From positions 1 to 50,910 of IMG/VR virus record IMGVR_UViG_3300036768_001306: a stretch of 50,910 nt of DNA; one strand, written 5' to 3'. The translations under genes and the position numbers were made by a program. Shown here piece after piece: positions 5,811-16,936 of the stretch; the first letter of the stretch is position 1, and each line of letters starts with the position of its first letter. The notes under the pieces are model-generated. The model was not told the origin of the DNA, made no database searches, and saw nothing but the letters and a program-made list of their open reading frames with translations. Source of the stretch: a virus.

Positions 5811-8730
5811 CAGGACCTATGACCATAACGAATATGGGCAAATACCCAGATGTTCCGCTTCTGTTCACAGTGACAGAACTTGTAGTGAAATTGCTAATCC
5901 AAACCTGTTGATTACCCTCAGGCGTCACTGCGATACCAGGTCGTTCTGCAAATGTTCTGTCAAAATTTATAGTAACACTAGATTGTCCGTTCGGTATTCC
6001 AGATTCATAGCGAAATATAGCCCAAGGAACGCACACACCACCATAATATCCTACCATGAAACAATTGCGTGGATGCTGGAGTTGAATGAGTGTTTTCGAG
6101 TTTTTTGTCCCAATTGGGACAAATTGCTGGCGCATTGATGTGCTATCAATATATGCTCCTGAGAATATCTTGCCTATATCATTTTGTCCACTAACGGTCC
6201 CTGTTGCAGATGCGCTGTAGATAACGCCATTATCAAGCTGTAATGTTGCGATTATGGTGCTTGAGTATACATTTGTGAATATATCTGCAACCACACCATC
6301 AGAAACAGACACCTTCCATGACCACGAGCCACTCCCGGAAGTTGATATATAGCGTGATGCTATAGTACGTCTAGACGCATCATCGCACACAGAAATCGTT
6401 CCGGTTCTACCAGAAGGTATTGAATAATTTACGCTAATTTGCAGCCATGGATCGCTATCTGAGTGAAGCGAGGGTGTGTAGTAATATGTAGCAGATACGC
6501 TGACTGATGCAATAGATGTAAATGGCACAAACGATATAGAAGATCCACTCCCAACTGTCCCCATGTTGTTTACAGGATATACTGTTACAGTGTGAGTCAT
6601 CTGTGGATCTTCAACATCGAAGGAGCATTGATTTGTGTTTCTGGCAAACTCACCAAGAGTTTTCGTATTTGCTCCAACTGTAAGTGTCACCCTATATCCG
6701 CGAACGAACGACGATTGTGATAGCGCCCATCCAACTGTTGCACGATATCTCGTCTGCCCTTGTGCGCCTATTGCTTGCACTGTATACCACAGTCCGCTAA
6801 CAGAAGGCGGTGACTGTGTTGGATCGGGGTATGAGGTGCTAGCACGGGATTCTGTGTATAGCACCCAGGTATGCGATGTGGATTCATCGTATTGTGAATC
6901 CCTGGCGAGATAATGGAAGGTTTCTGCTGTTACATTTGCCAAACCATTATACGTATTGTAATCAACAGATTTTATGAACACCACTGGGTAGACCGTGGTG
7001 TATTGTGGTGTGGAAGTGGGGATGCCCCAAACGAAGCCTTTGGCGTTATAGAGAATAATGTTTGTCGTTGAGTTACCATTAAGGTATGCAAAGATGCTTA
7101 GAAAGTTTGGTGCATATGACCATGAAGTGCGCAAATCGGCTTGCACTATATCAAAGCTGTAGCTGCTATCCCCAAGAACAACATTATACCCAGAGGCGTT
7201 GACGCTTGTCACGCCAGATGTGGTTACAGAATATGGAGTGTCATTGTGATAGAGCACGATCCTGTTGGTGCTACTCGCCCAGTGTAGCGCAATAGTGTGT
7301 GGTATGTTCGTTGTCTTGTTATCAAGTGTAAAGTTGTACGCATTCCCAGCAAGCCTGACGCTCACCCCTGTGGATGTGAGACTAACTCCAAAACCAGTGG
7401 TTGTCGTCCCGTAGTCAACAAGTTTGACGTTGCTCGTTGGCCATGAGCTTCCACGCGGGACAAAAACAATCCCCACTGCCAATTCATTTGTTGGGTGGTT
7501 GGCTGGTGTGATAGAAAGAGTGGTGTTGTATAGAGCCACTCCAGTCTTGGCATGATTACTGTCTTTCAATACAGCCACATCCCCAGCAGAAACATTCTGC
7601 GGCGTGGTAAACTGCACTGTTCTTACATCACATATAGACTGCATGTGTATGCTGTGGGCCAGTCTCTTGGCTGTGATTGCATCAGATGTGAACTGCAGAT
7701 TGGCATTCAGCGGTTGATAGGGCTGCCACCCAATCTCGAATACCGGAGAGATAGATTGTTGACGTGCGGACTCTCCTTTTCGATTGACATCTTCATATTC
7801 AACTATAACATGCGTAGGAGCATAATCAGGTAATATAGTTGATACCTGCACCTGTTTATCGAATCTGTTTGGAGATGAGATTATATAGGAATCATCAATG
7901 GTGTATGCAGGAGAGACATTATCACGATAGATGGTGCACTTTAGCTTACCATCAGGAGTAAGCAACACATCACCAAAGTATTCACCAAGAATATCTTTCG
8001 CATGAGCTAGCGCTGTTTTTTGATTGTCAATAATAGCTGATGCATAGTACATCATATATGCGTAACTATCTATTGTTTCGCAAAACGACGCCGCACTCTG
8101 CCAAGACGCCTGATCATAGTTCGTGCTATTCCATGCTATATTTCCAGCATCAGGCGCCATCAACATATCAAGTGCATGTAAAACAGGATTTGCTGTGTAA
8201 ACAGTTGTTCCGGTGTTCGGGTTGTAGCACTTTCTACCCTGTACTTGTGCTCGAAGTTCCGGTATCCCACCGAAAATTTGACTATAAGGATCTATGCGCA
8301 CAACAATGTACGCCAACCCAGTGAAACGCTCTACATGGTCAGGATAGGCCGATTGTATTAGCGGGTCCACTGACGTTTGTGTGCCTGTATAAGTGTTATA
8401 CGTCACTCCAAGGGTATTGATATCCTTCCCATCCAACTCGATGTACTGATATGCATCAATGCCATTCCATGCTAAAGATATAGCATATGCAATCACAAGC
8501 TGATTACTCGAAGTGTTACCTACAAGGAACACCCTCCCGCCAACCCATCTCTGTCCATATACCATTGGGATGGGGAGGTATTCTGCTCCCTGCATATTTC
8601 TTGAGCTTTCACGAGGCTCCCCACCTCCACCCCCCCCACCATTCCCGCCTCCGGGAGTGATGGGCACAGGTATCGGCCACGGAGCAGGTGGGGCACCAGG
8701 AGAGATGTGGCGACGTGGAGAACGAGGCAT
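5806..8730 (-). CDS. Tail tip / central hub protein (gpJ-like)
   Basis: A 974-residue protein in the position of lambda gpJ, the last large tail gene. The N-terminus is Pro/Gly-rich (GGGNGGGGGGG, residues 28-38). Residues 45-400 match the phage tail-tip pattern: LPIPMVYGQRWVGG, a QYIELDGKDI strand, and a helical ALDMLMAP segment. The C-terminal half consists of beta-sandwich domains rich in Ser/Thr/Tyr (about residues 640-850) and a final PGIAVTPEGNQ domain that may bind the receptor. It forms the distal tail structure that contacts the cell. It overlaps the preceding gene by one base. Confidence 0.85.
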   Translation of the reverse strand: MPRSPRRHISPGAPPAPWPIPVPITPGGGNGGGGGGGEPRESSRNMQGAEYLPIPMVYGQRWVGGRVFLVGNTSSNQLVIAYAISLAWNGIDAYQYIELDGKDINTLGVTYNTYTGTQTSVDPLIQSAYPDHVERFTGLAYIVVRIDPYSQIFGGIPELRAQVQGRKCYNPNTGTTVYTANPVLHALDMLMAPDAGNIAWNSTNYDQASWQSAASFCETIDSYAYMMYYASAIIDNQKTALAHAKDILGEYFGDVLLTPDGKLKCTIYRDNVSPAYTIDDSYIISSPNRFDKQVQVSTILPDYAPTHVIVEYEDVNRKGESARQQSISPVFEIGWQPYQPLNANLQFTSDAITAKRLAHSIHMQSICDVRTVQFTTPQNVSAGDVAVLKDSNHAKTGVALYNTTLSITPANHPTNELAVGIVFVPRGSSWPTSNVKLVDYGTTTTGFGVSLTSTGVSVRLAGNAYNFTLDNKTTNIPHTIALHWASSTNRIVLYHNDTPYSVTTSGVTSVNASGYNVVLGDSSYSFDIVQADLRTSWSYAPNFLSIFAYLNGNSTTNIILYNAKGFVWGIPTSTPQYTTVYPVVFIKSVDYNTYNGLANVTAETFHYLARDSQYDESTSHTWVLYTESRASTSYPDPTQSPPSVSGLWYTVQAIGAQGQTRYRATVGWALSQSSFVRGYRVTLTVGANTKTLGEFARNTNQCSFDVEDPQMTHTVTVYPVNNMGTVGSGSSISFVPFTSIASVSVSATYYYTPSLHSDSDPWLQISVNYSIPSGRTGTISVCDDASRRTIASRYISTSGSGSWSWKVSVSDGVVADIFTNVYSSTIIATLQLDNGVIYSASATGTVSGQNDIGKIFSGAYIDSTSMRQQFVPIGTKNSKTLIQLQHPRNCFMVGYYGGVCVPWAIFRYESGIPNGQSSVTINFDRTFAERPGIAVTPEGNQQVWISNFTTSSVTVNRSGTSGYLPIFVMVIGPV

Positions 8731-9272
8731 TAGCTACCCTCCCGAAAAATGATTTTATCATTATCGAGCAACAATCTCCTAAAACCACCAAAAAACGCTG
8801 TCCTTGCGTTTGACTGACAGGCCGTCCATGTCTTCAGACACGTGTTGGCATATGGGCATTCGTTCGTGTTCGTGTATCTACACTGCTGCATGAATAGCTT
8901 TGGTAGGCGAGCGCCCCAGAACGACGCCGGTGGACCGATAGATACCTGAAATTTGTTTTCAAGTGTCGCAACAAACTGCTCTACTATCCCAGTGAAAATA
9001 ACCGTGTCAGACAGAGACTGCATGTCATTGCCATAAATTTTGTATAGCTGTACACCATTCCTGAAGAAGTCAAGATAGTTCTTCCCATAAAATATCCCAT
9101 ACTTGTCAATCATCTCAAATCTGATCGAAGATGTTGTTGGGGAAGAGATGTTATTCAGCTCCACACCAGAGACTGGAAGGGGCAACCACGTCCCGCTAGG
9201 AGACGAAGAGACTTGCTCGTCAGCAAACACGTATAGTTGCCCAAACAGCTTCATCCCAAGCAGTACAATCAC
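8730..9272 (-). CDS. Minor tail protein L-like with four cysteines
   Basis: The C-terminal third carries QQCRYTNTNEC, PYANTC and TWTAC followed by FFGGFRRL. This is the cysteine pattern of gpL/DUF2163-type tail proteins; in lambda gpL four Cys hold an iron-sulfur cluster at the tail tip. Gene order (tape measure, tail protein, L-like, J-like) agrees. The start is a GTG at 9272 with GGAGG five bases upstream, directly abutting the previous stop; an ATG seven codons in is possible. Confidence 0.82.
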   Translation of the reverse strand: MIVLLGMKLFGQLYVFADEQVSSSPSGTWLPLPVSGVELNNISSPTTSSIRFEMIDKYGIFYGKNYLDFFRNGVQLYKIYGNDMQSLSDTVIFTGIVEQFVATLENKFQVSIGPPASFWGARLPKLFMQQCRYTNTNECPYANTCLKTWTACQSNARTAFFGGFRRLLLDNDKIIFREGS

Positions 9273-10322
9273 TTACACCTCCATAATCATCATACCGACA
9301 ATGGACGCTTTGTCAACAGGAGCCAAGAACTGATACTGCAGCCTATTTGCACCTTCACCGCTCTGCGTAACCAATAGACAGTTTGGAAGGTAGATCCTTC
9401 CAGCCACAATACCACTCGATGCAGCAGTTGTGTATCGTGTGAGGTACGCCCTTCCATTGGAGTCAATTGGACGCGCTGATGTATCAGTAGCCACATACCC
9501 AATAGAAGACATGTCAGACGATGTGGTAACCAACTGTCCAGGAGCAATATACATTGCAGCAACAGGATGCCAAACATCAAAATCCAACGAATCAGATACA
9601 TTCAATGCTCTGAATTCTACACCAAGATAATTGTTTGTCGTCGGAGAGCCTGCAGCGCTCACCAACGTCCATCCACTGCTACCAGGGACATCAACATATG
9701 TTCCGGCATTCCCACTATACCTTATCCCAACACGAACAGTTTTCGTTCCACCATTTTTCACCCAGCAACTCACTCCCCATTTTGAACTCGTAGTGGTAGC
9801 AATATCACTCCTAATCTGCACCAGCTTTTCATTGAGAGTCCCGCCAGATGTCTGAATCCTCCAGGCCGTACTACCACCAATGGGATCAGGCCTTCCGGAT
9901 GTCCGTGTTACCGTTGCGCTGCCAAGTGCTTGCCATACAGATGTCTGCGATAGGTCCTCAGAATATTTCAGGAGATTTTCCCTTCCTTCCCACCAGTTTG
10001 TTGGAAGGGAGACGATTGTTCCTGCAAGAAAATCGGACAGTGTTCCATATATAGTTGAGAGCGATACGGATTTGGCGTGCGGGTAGAGCGTATTCATGGA
10101 AAATGTACTCTCCCCAAAGTTTATCTGTCCTAGAAACTGAAACCACGCATCTTGAGCGGTCTTGTCATACAGCTCGAACGTCCCATACCCCCTCCACTTC
10201 CCATTACTCCCCCAGCGTACAGTCGTTGCAGATTGCCGCGTGAAATACGTATACACAGGCAGGATAATCTCCTCCTGCCAATCAGCGGCCAATGGGTAGA
10301 GAACAGAAGGAAAGTTCGGCAT
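9273..10322 (-). CDS. Distal tail protein with lectin-like domain (349 aa)
   Basis: Residues 1-110 (MPNFPSVLYPLAADWQEEI, RWGSNGKWRGYGTFELYD) look like the minor tail component preceding gpL-like proteins in siphoviruses. Residues 115-260 (ENLLKYSEDLSQ, WQALGSATVTRTSG) resemble a jelly-roll carbohydrate-binding domain of the type inserted in tail proteins. A sugar-binding role on the tail tip is inferred. It begins 3 nt after the tape measure and has GGGAGTGAGTT as ribosome site. Confidence 0.72.
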   Translation of the reverse strand: MPNFPSVLYPLAADWQEEIILPVYTYFTRQSATTVRWGSNGKWRGYGTFELYDKTAQDAWFQFLGQINFGESTFSMNTLYPHAKSVSLSTIYGTLSDFLAGTIVSLPTNWWEGRENLLKYSEDLSQTSVWQALGSATVTRTSGRPDPIGGSTAWRIQTSGGTLNEKLVQIRSDIATTTSSKWGVSCWVKNGGTKTVRVGIRYSGNAGTYVDVPGSSGWTLVSAAGSPTTNNYLGVEFRALNVSDSLDFDVWHPVAAMYIAPGQLVTTSSDMSSIGYVATDTSARPIDSNGRAYLTRYTTAASSGIVAGRIYLPNCLLVTQSGEGANRLQYQFLAPVDKASIVGMMIMEV

Positions 10323-10325
10323 AAC

Positions 10326-13300
10326 TCACTCCCTCATACTGAGTCTCACGAGGTCGGCTTGACCCCACACATCAGCCAACAAACCCTTATCGAGCGTGAT
10401 ATTCACACTCACAGCCCCACCTAAAGCGGCGAACCGCGAGGCCAGTTCTTCACTTGCAGCGCGCACAACATCCAGCGCATTGGCAGCGTTTGTTGCCCCA
10501 TACGCCAACTCTCCAAGCGGAGTGCGCCGTCCTGGTTCTTGAGGTTCGCCACCACCATCACCACCGCCATCTCCGTTCCCTCCACCCTCACCTGGCTGCG
10601 TAGGAATGGGTTGCGGCGGGGCGAGGGCAGCAACAGCACCCTGCAGGCTAGTGATGAAGTTGTTCAACTCGCTGTTGGCACGAGAAACTTCATCAATCCA
10701 CGTACCAAGCAGTTGATTCGCTGTATTGAGAGCTGGATTGAGGTTATCCTTCACGAGGTTAGTAAGATTATTCAAGACATTCTGTAGATTAGACCTCTCC
10801 CCAGCAATATCATCAGCCAACCCAGAAAGCTGCGATAGCAACTGAGTTCGCGCACCCTCCCACTGTGTCCTGAACTCATTGAGTTTATTTTGCGCGACAG
10901 TAGACACATCAGGGAGGAGCATTTGTAACCACTCGTTGACGCTCACAAGCTGCCCATTTCCTATATCAAGCTTTACTTGATCCCCCATCTGCCGCAGCAT
11001 ACCTGCATACCGCAGCAACTGCTGCACGATGTCATTTACCTCTTCAGGAGAGGTGGCCTGTGATAGCATCTGATACAGATTGTGCATTTGGTCAACAATG
11101 TACTGCGCTTTGCCCTGCACATTCCCAGATTTATCGAACTCCTCAAGCTTGATGTCTTCAAGCATGGAGTTGATAGATTCATTGATTGACTTAGTAGCTT
11201 CATCAATCGAGCGAGCAAAATCATCAAGTGCCTGCATTGCCTCATTGAAGCTACTCGCCATTTCCCTGAACCGAGCAATCTTTTGCTCAGGAGTGAGGGA
11301 ATCGAGACCTTGCTTCAACTCTGTAATGCGATTGATTGCCTTACCTATTGTGTCAGCAAATGTCTGTGCAGAGTTCTTATTCAAATCTGCTGTCCATTGA
11401 AAGATGTTGCGATTCATCAGCTCGCCAATATTGTCAAACTCCTTCTTCAACTCATCGAGTTGGTCTATCCATTGCTTGATGGCATCAACGAGCTGCATGA
11501 TGGCCTGCGCCGAGCGCAACACCTCTTGAGCAAACTTCTGCAGCTCCTCAGGATTGCGAGCCTCACTCATCCCACGAAGCGCATCCGTGAACTCACCGCT
11601 CAACTCCGCCACCAATCCATTGAAATCAGTTTGACGCAGCTCTGTCAAACGCAGCTCTCGCTGATAGTCTTTGAACGACTCATTGAGCTGCTCTTGCAAG
11701 TTTACTAGGCTACGCAAATATTCGATGTTGTTGTTATACAGTTCCTTTGCCTGTTCCAGCAGATTATTGTATGTCTCTAGGCTGGTGTCAATATCACTCC
11801 CAGCGACAGCCTGAAAGACGTTCTGCATCTTTGTGAACTGCTTTGTGAAATCCTCTTGCCAGTGCTCCCTGCTGCCTTTCTTGATATCACTGATAATGGT
11901 GTTAATATCTTTGCCCGTCTCTTCGAGAGCATCACGTATATTGACTAGCAGCGCCACCCAGTTCTGGAAGCGCTCCATGACCTTATCGAACTCACCGGTG
12001 CTGAAGGCCTCCTTCCACTGCGCCATTACCTGCTCACTCACACCCAGGTTTGCCTGAAGGATGGCACGAGCAACGGCTGGGAAGGCATACTCCACCATAG
12101 CCTGTGGCAGGGTGTTGTTCATAAACGCTTGCAGAGCATTCTGCAGGTTCTTGGTTTCACGCTCATACCAACCATCATCCGGCCCGGTGAGCTTGAACTT
12201 GCTCCAGTCAATATTCAGCGAGCTCAACAACAACACACCAATGCGATAGAACCCACGACGGATTGAGTCATATCGCTCTTGCAACTGCCGCTGTATGGCT
12301 TGCTCTTCCTCTTGCGGCACCCCACCAGTAATCTCCCCAACACGCACACGGTTGAACGCAATCCTAAACTGATATCTAATCATGTTCTTCCCATCGCCAG
12401 CAAACCACCCTGCGATGGCAGCTATGATGGCCGCTATGACTGCAGCATAAGGATTAGCCGGCCAGAGTGTAGAGGCCACAGAAGCCGCTGTCGCAGCAAA
12501 TCCAATAGAAGATGCGACACGATTGCCTTTCTGCATCCCATAGGCTGCAATCATCGTCCCAAGGGAGAACATGAGCTGCCTTACCTGCCCACTCTCACCA
12601 AACGCTCCCTTCTTCTCCCCACCAAGAACATTCTTCCACCAATCCTCCACTCCAGAACTTCCAAGCATACCAGGCGTTTTTACAATCTTACCGCTAGCAT
12701 CAGTTATCTGCTTCCCAAACAACCAATCAATCAACCCCCTACCAAGCGTGCTCCCGAAAATCCTCCCGAGCGACTTGAACGCCTGCTTGAACCCATTCAT
12801 CACACTACCAGACTCGAAGGCATTTACGACAGACTGTGCAAACGACTGCGCCCATTGCTTCGATATTTCATCACCAGCAGAGCTAATGAAATTTTTCAAC
12901 CCACCAGCAGAATACTCAACTGTAGCCTTCAAATTATCAACGATATCACTTGCAATCTCTTGCTCATCCTTGAGCAAATTGACAATCTCACGCAGAATCT
13001 TCAGGCGCTCTTCATCTGTTGAAGCGTGCTGCGCAGCAACGGTAAGCTGCTGACGCATCACTTCCAAAGTACGCAGTGCAGCATCAGCATCGAATGCCCT
13101 CCCAAACACCGATTCAAATGCTTCTGGAGAGGACTTATATATTCTAAACTGCTCAGTTATCATATCAATCGAGTCCTTGAACTTGTCAATCAGCTCTTTG
13201 GTTTGCTTATTGACATTTTTATCAGCTGCTTTATAAATAGTATTGATGAAATCACTCATCATTTCAATAGCCTTCATTTTCTGCTCATCACCCAACGATG

Positions 13301-16300
13301 CACGAGATATTTCATCAAGAGTCTTCTTCAGAGCATCAGAAGCTTCAGCAATAATAGCGCTGTCGTTCAACTTAGAAAAGGCATCTACAATATCTTTCGA
13401 TAGGCTATTGCGCAGTGCCTCACCAACAGGACCTTCGTCACGCAGCGACATAGCAAGTTCAAATCGCTCACGCAGTTCGCGCAGCTTCTTTTCGAGATTC
13501 TGCACGGGTATATTGCTGAGTATAGCTATCATATTGTTTATCTGCTCGTTCATCTTCATCCCTGCGGCCTTCTGCGCATCGGCACTCTCTTCCATAGAGC
13601 GCGTATACTCGACTATCTTTCCACGCAGAGACTCTATTTTATGAACAGCCACGTCAACAGGAATCTCCCCATGCCTCGCCATCTGCTCATAAGCCTCGAT
13701 CGTGTCGAGCAGCGGCTTGCGCATTGCTTTGGCATATTCAGCCTGCGTCTCAAAAATCAACTTGTTAATTTTGTTGAGCTCCTCAAGGTAAGCAGTGGCA
13801 TACTTAGCATTGACTTGCTTAGCATCATTGTAGGCCTTTTGAGCTAGATCCTGAGCATCCCTGAACGCCTTGATGCGCTGAGTATACCCAGTAACGATGT
13901 CATAGCTCTTACCAAGCTCAACATTTGCTTTGATTTGCTCCATTTGCTTTTCAAACGCCTCGCGCAGATGTATAAACACTTCCGCGAAAGCCTTGGCTAC
14001 ATCAGCCTGCAGAAGCAAAGCAGAATCAATCTTTTCTCTGTCAACGCGCTTGATTGCATCAATAACCGCAGCTGATATACCATATTTCTTCGCTTGTTCC
14101 TGAGAGATATTACTCACAAAATCATACAGATTCTTGAACATATCAGTGACGAGTTTTTCAATAACAGTTTTCTCGTCACTTCCAACATTCAGCAGCTCAG
14201 ACCACATTTTGTACTGAGCCTGCTTGCGTTCCTCGATTGCTTGCTGAACGGCCTTATCATTCTGACGGTATATGAGCATTAATGCAGGAAGAGAAGTAGC
14301 AAACAGCGCAGTCCTGATGTTAATAAGCTTGAGTTTTTCCCAGGTACTCATATCCTCAAGGCGCTTTTGTGGCGGCAGTCCGCTCTCACCACCACCCTCT
14401 CCTCGCAAACGCTGCATCAAACTCGCTATCCCGCCAAGAAGATCTCTGACTGTTTGCAATGCAGCGATATAGATAGGGCTTTGAGCAACAGCCTTCCCCA
14501 TCTCCGCCTTTACCTGAGCCCACTCCTCGCTAATAGCGCGGGAAAGGTTGGCAGCGGTATTCATGGTGGCGATGAAGTCGCCACGGTCAGAGGCAGTGCC
14601 CATGATGAGCGAGATGGCTACAGCTTGAGCACGCTGCAGCGCGGTCAAATCACCGGCAGCCTCGCGTATCCCGGTTGCGAGGGCATAGAACTTCAACGTG
14701 AGCTCGGATACGTCAATACCGAGCGCACGCAGGGGGCGGATGTTGCCCTGCAAACCAGAAAGCATGGCCTCGGTGACCTTGGCGATTTCTTTGTTACGCA
14801 GGGAGGCGATATCAATAGCCAACAACTGCAGCAGTTTAGACAGGCGCGCCGCATCTTCCATGGCAATACCCATGTTGCTGAGTATCTCCGTCCAGTTAGC
14901 CGTCTCTTGCATCAACCTGTAACGATTCATTTTCAATGCAGAGGAGACAGCATCAACCCACTTTTGCATTTTTTCCGCGCCCTGCCCAAACACAACATTG
15001 AAATAGTTCTGTGTCTCTACAGCATCAGCCCCAGCCTTGATGAAATCACCAATAACCGCAACAATGTCCTTGAACAGCCCGAACGCCCTGTTGACCACGA
15101 ACGAGAACACCGAGATTTTCAACAGCCCTCCCCACAATGCATTCAAACCCTGAGATGCGAAGTTCAGTGGGGATTGCAATTTCGAGATTGCAGCAGCATA
15201 CACGTCGGCACCTATGGCACCTGCCTTGAACGCAGCCTCGACCTCTGCCATTTGCGTGCGCAGCTGCTTCAACCACCCACCAGCCTGCTTAGCAGCGAAT
15301 AGTTCGCCTGCCAGAGCCGCCCCACGCTCTATAGCTCCTGGTTGTAGGGAAATGCCTTTCGCTGCATACTGCGCAATCAGATGGCTCTCAGTGCGCGCCA
15401 AACGTTGCGAGCGAGCAAGCTCCTCATAGGACTTTGCAGCCTTCTCGACGGCAGAAATGTTTTGCCTGGTTTCTGCGTTGAGAGCCCGCACAGCCTGTTT
15501 GTACTGCTCCAAACTCATCGCCCCAGATTTATACAGAGCGTACAGAGCAGAGATTTTCTGCCGTTTCTCCTCTAGCAGCTGATTGGTGTTTGGAAGGTAG
15601 CGACGCATGAGCTCAAGGGAGCGATTGTATAGCTCCTGAGCCTGCGCGACATCCTTCATCTCGCTCAGCTTCACACCAAAAGGGGATGTTCCTGTGGCAG
15701 CCTGAGCGCGAGAGAACATGGAGAAGAATCTACTCATCTCTTGTTCTTGTTTTTGCAATGCTTCGGATTGTTTCGTATACTCAGACCGCACAAGCTCCAA
15801 AGCTTTCTCGTACTGCTCTGCGCTAATCCTCCCGCTCTTGTACGCTGCCTCTACAGCAGCAAGCTGAGTGAGGTATTTGTTGTACAGAAGAGTAGATTGC
15901 GAGAGCGTGCGGTTCGAGATTTCAACACCCTGCGATATAAGCTTCTCTGCTGAGGCGACATCCCGCAGTGTCACTCCAAGTTCTTTCGCCAATCGTACAC
16001 GTATCTCTTCTACAGCTATCTGACGCTCATAGTTTCGCGAGATGATATCCTTAGCTCGCTCACCTTCCCCCTCCCCAATCCTCCCAGCCTTCATCAAAGC
16101 ATTGATTTTCGCTATCGCATCAGCGCGAGCTCTCGTGAGCTTCTCGATACTCCCGGTTTCGCTCTCGATAACAGAACGATAGAGAGCTTCTGCCTGCGCC
16201 AGTAGCTTCACGCCGTCAATGCTTTTATCTACAGCCTGCCCATGCATCCGCATGGTTGCTGTATAGCTGCGCATGGCTTTGTCAGCAAGCTCTTGCATCT

Positions 16301-16919
16301 CAGCCTCGCGCCTCTTCTCTTCCTGCAGTCGCTTCGCCTTCTCAAGAGCCTCCTGCAGCTGCTGCCTCTCCATGGCAATCAGCTCAGTGGCGCGAGATTT
16401 GCTAATCATCCCGCTGAAAAACCCGATTACAGCGCTCTGATAGTTCTGCAGAGAGCGCACAGCCTCGGTCGTGTCAACCTTGAGGGCCTGGCGTATATCC
16501 TTCCTCCATTGCTCAAGGGCTTTCAGTGCGTCGGCATGCGGAGTGTCTTTGAACGCCATGGAGATGATAGAGGACATCTCCTGGAAGGTACGTTCAACGA
16601 TGCTCTTCTGCTTCTCACCGCTGTTCGCGAACACGACTTCGATGCGCTTTGCGTATCGCTCGGCCTCGGCAAGGGCGGTTTTCGCGGCCTGCACGGCCCT
16701 CCACTCGAACTGCTTTGACATGAGAGCAAGCGCGCTAATGCGCTGCTCTGTTAGGCTGTCGCTTTTCGTAATGGCAGGGCGCTCGCCACCACGCGTACCA
16801 CCACCCTTTCCTGCCCTAGCGACACGATTCAGCGCCTCGGCAAGACCCTCAAGCTTCCTTCGTACCTCGTCAATGCCCTCAGCACCAGAGACAATAATGC
16901 GGGATTGTAGCTGCGCCAT
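10326..16919 (-). CDS. Tape measure protein (2197 aa)
   Basis: The longest gene and clearly the tail length ruler: long heptad-rich helices, few Cys, a hydrophobic segment near residues 620-650 (LLKISVFSFVVNRAFGLF) and another around 1500 (VIAAIIAAIAGWFAGDG). The C-terminal domain holds a Pro/Gly linker. By the usual 0.15 nm per residue, the tail would be about 330 nm, long for a 50-kb genome. The ATG at 16919 (MAQLQSRIIV) with TGAGGGGC upstream is preferred to a TTG at 16934. It follows the frameshifted chaperone pair, as in lambda. Confidence 0.93.
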   Translation of the reverse strand: MAQLQSRIIVSGAEGIDEVRRKLEGLAEALNRVARAGKGGGTRGGERPAITKSDSLTEQRISALALMSKQFEWRAVQAAKTALAEAERYAKRIEVVFANSGEKQKSIVERTFQEMSSIISMAFKDTPHADALKALEQWRKDIRQALKVDTTEAVRSLQNYQSAVIGFFSGMISKSRATELIAMERQQLQEALEKAKRLQEEKRREAEMQELADKAMRSYTATMRMHGQAVDKSIDGVKLLAQAEALYRSVIESETGSIEKLTRARADAIAKINALMKAGRIGEGEGERAKDIISRNYERQIAVEEIRVRLAKELGVTLRDVASAEKLISQGVEISNRTLSQSTLLYNKYLTQLAAVEAAYKSGRISAEQYEKALELVRSEYTKQSEALQKQEQEMSRFFSMFSRAQAATGTSPFGVKLSEMKDVAQAQELYNRSLELMRRYLPNTNQLLEEKRQKISALYALYKSGAMSLEQYKQAVRALNAETRQNISAVEKAAKSYEELARSQRLARTESHLIAQYAAKGISLQPGAIERGAALAGELFAAKQAGGWLKQLRTQMAEVEAAFKAGAIGADVYAAAISKLQSPLNFASQGLNALWGGLLKISVFSFVVNRAFGLFKDIVAVIGDFIKAGADAVETQNYFNVVFGQGAEKMQKWVDAVSSALKMNRYRLMQETANWTEILSNMGIAMEDAARLSKLLQLLAIDIASLRNKEIAKVTEAMLSGLQGNIRPLRALGIDVSELTLKFYALATGIREAAGDLTALQRAQAVAISLIMGTASDRGDFIATMNTAANLSRAISEEWAQVKAEMGKAVAQSPIYIAALQTVRDLLGGIASLMQRLRGEGGGESGLPPQKRLEDMSTWEKLKLINIRTALFATSLPALMLIYRQNDKAVQQAIEERKQAQYKMWSELLNVGSDEKTVIEKLVTDMFKNLYDFVSNISQEQAKKYGISAAVIDAIKRVDREKIDSALLLQADVAKAFAEVFIHLREAFEKQMEQIKANVELGKSYDIVTGYTQRIKAFRDAQDLAQKAYNDAKQVNAKYATAYLEELNKINKLIFETQAEYAKAMRKPLLDTIEAYEQMARHGEIPVDVAVHKIESLRGKIVEYTRSMEESADAQKAAGMKMNEQINNMIAILSNIPVQNLEKKLRELRERFELAMSLRDEGPVGEALRNSLSKDIVDAFSKLNDSAIIAEASDALKKTLDEISRASLGDEQKMKAIEMMSDFINTIYKAADKNVNKQTKELIDKFKDSIDMITEQFRIYKSSPEAFESVFGRAFDADAALRTLEVMRQQLTVAAQHASTDEERLKILREIVNLLKDEQEIASDIVDNLKATVEYSAGGLKNFISSAGDEISKQWAQSFAQSVVNAFESGSVMNGFKQAFKSLGRIFGSTLGRGLIDWLFGKQITDASGKIVKTPGMLGSSGVEDWWKNVLGGEKKGAFGESGQVRQLMFSLGTMIAAYGMQKGNRVASSIGFAATAASVASTLWPANPYAAVIAAIIAAIAGWFAGDGKNMIRYQFRIAFNRVRVGEITGGVPQEEEQAIQRQLQERYDSIRRGFYRIGVLLLSSLNIDWSKFKLTGPDDGWYERETKNLQNALQAFMNNTLPQAMVEYAFPAVARAILQANLGVSEQVMAQWKEAFSTGEFDKVMERFQNWVALLVNIRDALEETGKDINTIISDIKKGSREHWQEDFTKQFTKMQNVFQAVAGSDIDTSLETYNNLLEQAKELYNNNIEYLRSLVNLQEQLNESFKDYQRELRLTELRQTDFNGLVAELSGEFTDALRGMSEARNPEELQKFAQEVLRSAQAIMQLVDAIKQWIDQLDELKKEFDNIGELMNRNIFQWTADLNKNSAQTFADTIGKAINRITELKQGLDSLTPEQKIARFREMASSFNEAMQALDDFARSIDEATKSINESINSMLEDIKLEEFDKSGNVQGKAQYIVDQMHNLYQMLSQATSPEEVNDIVQQLLRYAGMLRQMGDQVKLDIGNGQLVSVNEWLQMLLPDVSTVAQNKLNEFRTQWEGARTQLLSQLSGLADDIAGERSNLQNVLNNLTNLVKDNLNPALNTANQLLGTWIDEVSRANSELNNFITSLQGAVAALAPPQPIPTQPGEGGGNGDGGGDGGGEPQEPGRRTPLGELAYGATNAANALDVVRAASEELASRFAALGGAVSVNITLDKGLLADVWGQADLVRLSMRE

Positions 16920-16936
16920 ATGCCCCTCAGTCAAGC

